A stretch of 10,063 nucleotides of DNA, from positions 1 through 10,063 of the forward strand of contig JAQVZB010000041.1 in assembly GCA_029004695.1 (NCBI GenBank). The letters run 5' to 3'. A program made the translations under genes and the position numbers. The notes under the pieces are model-generated. The model ran no database searches. It was not told where the DNA came from and was given only the letters and a program-made list of their open reading frames with translations. Positions within the stretch are counted from its first letter, which is position 1. The number at the start of each line of letters is the position of its first letter. The stretch is from Bacilli bacterium (GTDB lineage Bacteria; Bacillota_I; Bacilli_A; RF39; UBA660). Below are positions 6,037-10,063 of this stretch, one piece after another.

Positions 6037-7937
6037 AGAATGTATTTATAATAATCATTTTCTAATATATTTTTTGATACAACATATTTATTATATACAA
6101 TATCATTTATACTATTTATATAATCTTCGGTAACAATATTTTTATAAGGTGTAAATAATTTTTTAGTAGTATTATATTTACCATACTCAGTAATCCAACT
6201 TCGATCGTTAAATATAACTAAACCTTGTGAAGAGGATAAAATGTCTCTTCCCATCAATAATCTTGAATCAAATTCAACTCCAAATAAATTTAATACAGTG
6301 GGTAATATATCTAAACTTTGAGCATATTTATTTACTTCAATAGGAGTTTTTATTTGGTTATTCCATATGATTAAATGATTTTTATGAACATCTAATTTTT
6401 CATCTTCGATATTCATAACTTCTTTCATTTCAGATAATTCTAAGCCATAAGGATAATGATCTGAACTTAATACGATAACGGTATTATTTAAAATATTTTT
6501 TTCTTCTAATTTTTTTATTAGTAATTCTAATGCTTTGTCTAATTCGATTTGCGAAGCCATATAAGCTTTTATAGCTGTGCTATGTTCCATATTTTGGACT
6601 AAAGCTTTATTTTTATATGCCATATTATTGCCCCCAAAGTTATATTCTAGATGGCCACTTATTGTCATGTAATAAGTCATAAAAGTTTTATTATTACTAT
6701 ATAAATCAAAGGTAGCTTCAATCATTTCAATATCACTTTGAGGCCATTTTTTACAATTCATATTATTTTGCAACCCATTTCCACAACCAATAAAATTATA
6801 CCCCATATTTGGATGTGATAAATGGCGATTATAATATTTATAATTACCATTATGGTATGCATTAGTAGAATATCCTAGAGATTTAAAAATGTTTCCATAG
6901 GTATAAGGTAAGAAATTATTACTTGATCTTGATAAACTCCAGACACTTTCTTTAGGAAGTAAACTAGTTAGAGTAACATATTCACCATCACTAGTACTAA
7001 CATAATAAACAGGTGTATAAAAATTATTAAATTTAAAGCTATTATTTACTAATTTATATAAGGTAGGGGTCAAAATTTCATCAACTGCTATCGGACTAAA
7101 AGCTTCAGCAACTATTGTTATTAAATTCATACCTTTAAACATTCCGGTATATTCATTTTTTTCTGATGGAATAGAATTTTTAAAGTAAGTATGAATATTT
7201 TTAATATTATTATTTGTTTCATTGGTAATTAAATCATCAAAGTTAATATCGATTTTATTATATTCTTTTTCTTTTATTATAAATATCTGTTCTTTGTTAG
7301 CTGAAATAATCTTTTCTTCAAATCCAATTAATGTTCTTTTTATATCAAGTTTCATTGTTGTCATTAATCCTAATATTTGCGATGTTTGAATTGGAGCATG
7401 CTTATTATAATAGACCTCTTTAGCAGAATAGATTGATTTATAATCAAAATTTAATGTTGAAATACAAAAAAAATACGAAATTATTAAAACACCGATTTTT
7501 ATAATTAATTGATTATAGTTCAAATTAATAGTAAATATTTTTTTATTTATTACATTTATTAATAAAATAGGAAGTAATAACAATATTACAGGAATTATAT
7601 TATTTAAAATTACTGCTATTATTTGGTCATAAAATTCAAAAACTTGACCTCCATTAAATAATGAATAAATGGAAATGACATTACCATAAAAGACATAATT
7701 AATATATTGAGCTGTAAAAAGTATTGTTAAAAAAACAACTATAATTATTAAAAAAGATTTATTTTTTTTATCGGAAAAAAGATTTGTAATTAGGTCAATA
7801 AAAATACTTGTTAAAAATGTAAAAATAATAATAAAAAAAGCACTTTTAATATCAAAAGATTTAAACACAAATAAATGATAAATAAATTCTAAATATAAAA
7901 TAATTAAAAAAATCAAGGATATTTTTTTATACTTCAT
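6024..7937 (-). CDS. LTA synthase family sulfatase-type phosphoglycerol transferase
   Basis: Membrane enzyme of 637 aa with the architecture of lipoteichoic acid synthases: about five N-terminal membrane segments (roughly 5-24, 33-54, 61-80, 104-130, 145-163), a linker, and an extracellular sulfatase-like domain from about 270. LtaS-type enzymes polymerise glycerol phosphate from phosphatidylglycerol. The expected catalytic features are visible: E278 in NLITIVAEAF, nucleophile candidate T315 in YVSTSDGEY, the WPQSD motif (398-402), H429 in TISGHLEYN, and D493-H494 in VLSSDHYPYG. The domain therefore looks active. Polymerase, primase and glycan-modifying members share this fold, so the exact product is open. 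It is first in a two-gene unit with the HD-domain gene. Confidence 0.87.
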   Translation of the reverse strand: MKYKKISLIFLIILYLEFIYHLFVFKSFDIKSAFFIIIFTFLTSIFIDLITNLFSDKKNKSFLIIIVVFLTILFTAQYINYVFYGNVISIYSLFNGGQVFEFYDQIIAVILNNIIPVILLLLPILLINVINKKIFTINLNYNQLIIKIGVLIISYFFCISTLNFDYKSIYSAKEVYYNKHAPIQTSQILGLMTTMKLDIKRTLIGFEEKIISANKEQIFIIKEKEYNKIDINFDDLITNETNNNIKNIHTYFKNSIPSEKNEYTGMFKGMNLITIVAEAFSPIAVDEILTPTLYKLVNNSFKFNNFYTPVYYVSTSDGEYVTLTSLLPKESVWSLSRSSNNFLPYTYGNIFKSLGYSTNAYHNGNYKYYNRHLSHPNMGYNFIGCGNGLQNNMNCKKWPQSDIEMIEATFDLYSNNKTFMTYYMTISGHLEYNFGGNNMAYKNKALVQNMEHSTAIKAYMASQIELDKALELLIKKLEEKNILNNTVIVLSSDHYPYGLELSEMKEVMNIEDEKLDVHKNHLIIWNNQIKTPIEVNKYAQSLDILPTVLNLFGVEFDSRLLMGRDILSSSQGLVIFNDRSWITEYGKYNTTKKLFTPYKNIVTEDYINSINDIVYNKYVVSKNILENDYYKYILGGN

Positions 7938-7956
7938 ATTCTCAACCTCTCATTAA

Positions 7957-7965
7957 ATTATAGCA
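7957..7965 (-). promoter_or_regulatory. Extended -10 promoter of the sulfatase/HD-domain unit
   Basis: The minus strand reads TGCTATAAT, a perfect extended -10. No good -35 is visible at 16-18 bases. Transcription would begin near 7950, directly at the AGAGG ribosome binding site (7950-7946), leaving a leader of only about a dozen bases. Confidence 0.65.
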
Positions 7966-8074
7966 CGATTTTCCTATTAAAAGATAAAAAAATAATAAAC
8001 TATTAAATATTTGTAAATTATCAAACTATTCAGCCGGAAATAAAAATCATAATTTATATTGAAAGGAGGAATAT

Positions 8075-8739
8075 ATGAATAATTATAAATGCACTTGCTC
8101 ACGATGTCGTGAGAAAAAATGTATTTTAAGATTTCCGATTTGTGAAAAAAATTGTTGTCCACCATGTCCACCTGGACCGCCAGGTCAACCAGGACTATAC
8201 CAGGACCACAAGGTATACCAGGACCACAAGGTATACCAGGACCACAAGGTCCACCAGGAGAATCTGGAACTAATGTAAACTGCTTATGCTTTACTCAAAT
8301 GAAAAATATAATTGAGCAATTAATAGAAATTTATCCAGATTCAAATATAAATGTAAATCTTGAAAATGGTGGTTCTGTAACTGGCCGATCTAATTCCATA
8401 GTAAATGAATCTTATTTTATATTAACTAATGCAGCCGGTAATATAACTGATAGAATAAGCATATGCAAAATAGCATCAATAAGTCTTACTGGTACAGATA
8501 CATTTACTGATTTTACTTTTTTACCAGCACCTGATCCTTTACCTGTCGGGTGTGAAGCTCAATGTGAAGCAGGTGCAAGAAGTATTCTTCAATCTTTTGT
8601 TGGAACAACTACTAATGTTAATGTAAGAGCTGGAGGAACTGATACTGGTAACCAACCAGTTACAACTACTGCTTTTGGAGTTGCAATTTTAAATAACAAA
8701 ATTGCTGTATCTACATGTCATATTGAAGATATAAGATAG
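8075..8739 (+). pseudogene. Collagen-like surface protein gene broken by a 2-nt frameshift
   Basis: From ATG 8075 (AAAGGAGG at 8062-8069) the frame encodes a cysteine-rich head, MNNYKCTCSRCREKKCILRF then ICEKNCCPPCPPGPPGQPG, and then leaves the Gly-X-Y pattern and stops at 8278. The collagen pattern resumes in another frame from 8197 as IPGPQGIPGPQGIPGPQG, then PPGESG, and runs to TAG 8737-8739. Removing two bases from CTATA (8195-8199) restores uninterrupted Gly-X-Y and one 220-aa protein. The roughly 150-residue tail has no collagen repeats. It has beta-rich stretches (NINVNLENGGSVTG, DRISICKIASISLTG) and looks like a folded C-terminal domain. Similar Cys-rich, collagen and C-terminal-domain layouts occur in Bacillota surface and exosporium proteins. 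Whether the break is real, phase-variable or a sequencing error is open. Confidence 0.75.
8197..8250 (+). repeat. Three perfect 18-bp tandem repeats encoding IPGPQG
   Basis: The unit ataccaggaccacaaggt occurs three times without a mismatch (8197-8214, 8215-8232, 8233-8250). It encodes two collagen triplets per copy. Gain or loss of units keeps the frame. The frame break lies immediately before the first copy, at 8195-8196. Confidence 0.95.
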
Positions 8740-8786
8740 CATTTAATAATTAATTTAACCCTTATTTATATACATATAATCTCCCT

Positions 8787-8818
8787 AAAAGATACTTTTT
8801 AACAAAAGTATCTTTTTT
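8787..8818 (+). terminator. Rho-independent terminator of the collagen-like gene
   Basis: A perfect 13-bp stem (8787-8799 with 8804-8816) with a 4-base loop ends in a run of T to 8818. The T-run is on the plus strand only, so it serves the rightward gene. Confidence 0.88.
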
Positions 8819-8822
8819 AAGA

Positions 8823-8849
8823 AAAAGAATTATGAAGTATAATTCTTTT
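8823..8849 (-). terminator. Rho-independent terminator of the ABC transporter operon
   Basis: AAAAGAATTAT (8823-8833) and ATAATTCTTTT (8839-8849) form a perfect 11-bp stem with a 5-base loop. On the minus strand it is followed by TTTTTCTT. The permease stop codon (8832-8830) lies in the 3' arm. It sits four bases from the opposing terminator of the collagen gene. Confidence 0.78.
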
Positions 8850-9519
8850 CAAAAAAGGTTATTATTTGATAAATAATAAATGATATAATTAATATTAATA
8901 CAATTCCTGTCATAACTAATGTTAAATTAAAAACTTGGGTTCCATAAAGAATTAAATATCCAATACCAGCTTTACTAACTAAAAATTCTCCCATAATAAC
9001 TCCTATTAAAGACATGGAAATATTAAGTTTTAAACTAGATATAATTATTTCCATATTATGAGGAATTACTAATTTTGTTAAAATTTGATAATTAGTAGCA
9101 TTAAAGGAACGAAATAATTTTATTTTATAAGGATCAGTATTAATAAGTCCATTATATATAGAAATAAGTGTGACAATAGTATTAATTAAAAGGCTCATTA
9201 CGATAATAGATTTAATATTGGCTCCTAACCAAATTATTAATAAAGGACCTAATGATACTTTTGGTAAACTATTAAGCATAGTTAAAAAAGGATCAAAGAT
9301 TTTTTTTAATATAGGGATAGAATAAAATAAAACGGCAAAGCTAAATCCAATTATTGAACCTAAAGCAAAAGATATAAAAATTTCTTTTAATGTTACATAA
9401 ATATGTATCCATAAATTATTGGCTATATATAATTCACATAAGCACTTAATTATTTTTGAGGGGCTAGAAAAAATAAAACTATTAATAATGTCTAGTCTAC
9501 TTAATATTTCCCAGGTCAT
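8830..9519 (-). CDS. ABC transporter permease, nitrate/sulfonate/taurine (SsuC/TauC) type; true start probably upstream
   Basis: Inner-membrane subunit of a binding-protein-dependent importer. Family features in order: SSPSKIIKCL near the N-terminus, LWIHIYVTLKEIFISFALGSIIGF entering the permease domain, FDPFLTMLNSLPKVSLGPLLIIWLG, and an EAA-like loop around LFRSFNATNYQILTKLVIPHNMEIIISSLKL, then ISMSLIGVIMGEFLVSKAGIGYLI. From ATG 9519 it has 229 aa, short for the family, and has no ribosome binding site. The frame is open upstream to a TAG at 9621-9619 and encodes a lysine-rich stretch then the hydrophobic IILVTQIFITLSFIMTWEIL, the expected first membrane helix. That region has no ATG, GTG or TTG. 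An ATA at 9618-9616 with GGGGTG six bases ahead would give 262 aa. The ATG is kept here as the first canonical start. Substrate unknown. Confidence 0.88.
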   Translation of the reverse strand: MTWEILSRLDIINSFIFSSPSKIIKCLCELYIANNLWIHIYVTLKEIFISFALGSIIGFSFAVLFYSIPILKKIFDPFLTMLNSLPKVSLGPLLIIWLGANIKSIIVMSLLINTIVTLISIYNGLINTDPYKIKLFRSFNATNYQILTKLVIPHNMEIIISSLKLNISMSLIGVIMGEFLVSKAGIGYLILYGTQVFNLTLVMTGIVLILIISFIIYQIITFFEKNYTS

Positions 9520-9601
9520 AATAAATGATAGAGTAATAAATATCTGAGTTACTAAAATAATTTTTTTTTCTAATTTTAATTTTTTTAAATATTTTTTTTG
9601 T

Positions 9602-10063
9602 TTAAGTGATGTCTTTATCTAAATCACCCCAAACTAAATCATAATAGTGAACAAATAATTTGTTTTTTCTGTTTTCAGATGGTATTTTTCTATTTTCAAA
9701 ATCAATATTATAAATATTTTTTATTTTTGCCGGTCTTTTTGATAAAACAACGATTCGATCACACATTGAAATACATTCAGCTATATCGTGACTTATTAAT
9801 ATTGTTGTAACATTAGCTTTTTTAATTAATTTATATATATCATCACTAATTGTTAATCTAGTGACATAATCTAAAGCAGATAAAGGCTCATCTAATAAAA
9901 TAATATCTGGTTTAGTAGCAAGGGTTCTAACTAATGCTACTCTTTGTCTCATACCTCCTGATAAATTATTAGGGTAGGCTTTAAGAAAAGATGATAAACC
10001 AAAATTAGATAAAAGTTTTTCGACATAAACAATATTATCTGGGGTTTTATTATGCTTAATATC
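9602..10063 (-). CDS. ABC transporter ATP-binding protein, SsuB/TauB type, N-terminus off the right edge
   Basis: The C-terminal 153 residues of an importer ATPase are in the window; the frame stays open to the last base, so the Walker A and Q-loop lie outside. Visible in order: signature LSGGMRQRVALVRTL (10063 counted as residue 1, LSGGM at 34-38), Walker B IILLDEP (54-60), D-loop SALD (62-65) and the switch histidine H92 in ILISHDIAE. The tail, with YYDLVWGDLD, resembles that of nitrate/sulfonate/taurine-type ATPases. The ATG at 9952 falls inside the signature motif and is not the real start. It is transcribed before the permease and its end overlaps that gene's extended frame. A substrate-binding protein is expected nearby but not seen here. 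Confidence 0.93.
   Translation of the reverse strand, partial: DIKHNKTPDNIVYVEKLLSNFGLSSFLKAYPNNLSGGMRQRVALVRTLATKPDIILLDEPLSALDYVTRLTISDDIYKLIKKANVTTILISHDIAECISMCDRIVVLSKRPAKIKNIYNIDFENRKIPSENRKNKLFVHYYDLVWGDLDKDIT

Noticed and set aside
8048..8056. CATAATTTA resembling a sigma-K/sigma-E -10 box upstream of the collagen gene
   Set aside because: The predicted start would fall inside the Shine-Dalgarno sequence and no matching -35 element lies at the right spacing. In this AT-rich DNA the match is weak evidence for sporulation control.
7977..8171. Minus-strand ORF of 64 codons
   Set aside because: It runs antisense through the promoter region and the Cys-rich head of the collagen gene; its aromatic-rich composition is that of AT-rich noise.
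8152..8196. ATG at 8152 as an independent start of the collagen tail
   Set aside because: The residues before 8197 in this frame are an out-of-frame reading of the CCPPCPPGPPG region, and there is no ribosome binding site. The tail belongs to the gene starting at 8075.
8190..8200. Programmed ribosomal frameshift in the collagen gene
   Set aside because: No X-XXY-YYZ slippery heptamer or downstream stimulatory structure is seen, and a -1 shift would give G-L-I-P-G, which breaks the triplet pattern. Only a two-base change restores it.
9602..9952. A short ATPase starting at ATG 9952
   Set aside because: That methionine is inside the LSGGM signature motif and the frame continues open to the window edge. 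The gene is simply cut by the window.

Overview
The window is AT-rich, protein-dense DNA from a low-GC Bacillota (Firmicutes). The evidence is strong AGGAGG-type ribosome binding sites, sigma-A-like promoters, a T-box riboswitch in front of ileS, an S4-type leader in front of rpsD and a lipoteichoic-acid-synthase-like enzyme. Tryptophan is encoded by TGG and genes end in TGA as well as TAA, so the standard bacterial code applies and Mycoplasma-type recoding is unlikely. The finer lineage (for example an Erysipelotrichia/RF39-like gut Bacilli group) is only a guess.

Left edge (1-212): the 5' end of an IS30-like transposase reads leftward off the window, with its own extended -10 promoter and an insulating hairpin. 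A perfect 33-bp AT palindrome follows. Next (213-1118) is a DUF3419/BtaA-like SAM-dependent protein, preceded by an overlapping 13-codon mini-ORF. A fully consensus promoter that overlaps its stop codon drives an isoleucine T-box leader and ileS (1391-4108).

Middle (4093-7965): ileS converges on rpsD, and the two share one hairpin terminator. rpsD has its own promoter and a leader that can form an interleaved, pseudoknot-type fold like the S4 autoregulatory leader. Upstream of it on the minus strand are an HD-domain dNTPase-like gene and a membrane sulfatase of the LTA synthase family. These two are joined by a TAATG stop/start overlap, with an extended -10 promoter in front of the sulfatase.

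Right (8061-10063): a collagen-like surface protein gene is broken by a 2-nt frameshift exactly at the edge of an 18-bp triplicated repeat. A terminator pair separates it from a minus-strand ABC importer operon of the nitrate/sulfonate/taurine type (ATPase, cut by the window edge, then permease). The permease frame is open 33 codons beyond its first ATG and includes a likely first membrane helix, but that extension has no ATG, GTG or TTG. An ATA codon with a well-placed SD-like sequence sits where the start should be.

I see no clearly new multi-gene system. The most checkable oddities are the collagen frameshift, the missing permease start codon and the IS-end/palindrome junction.
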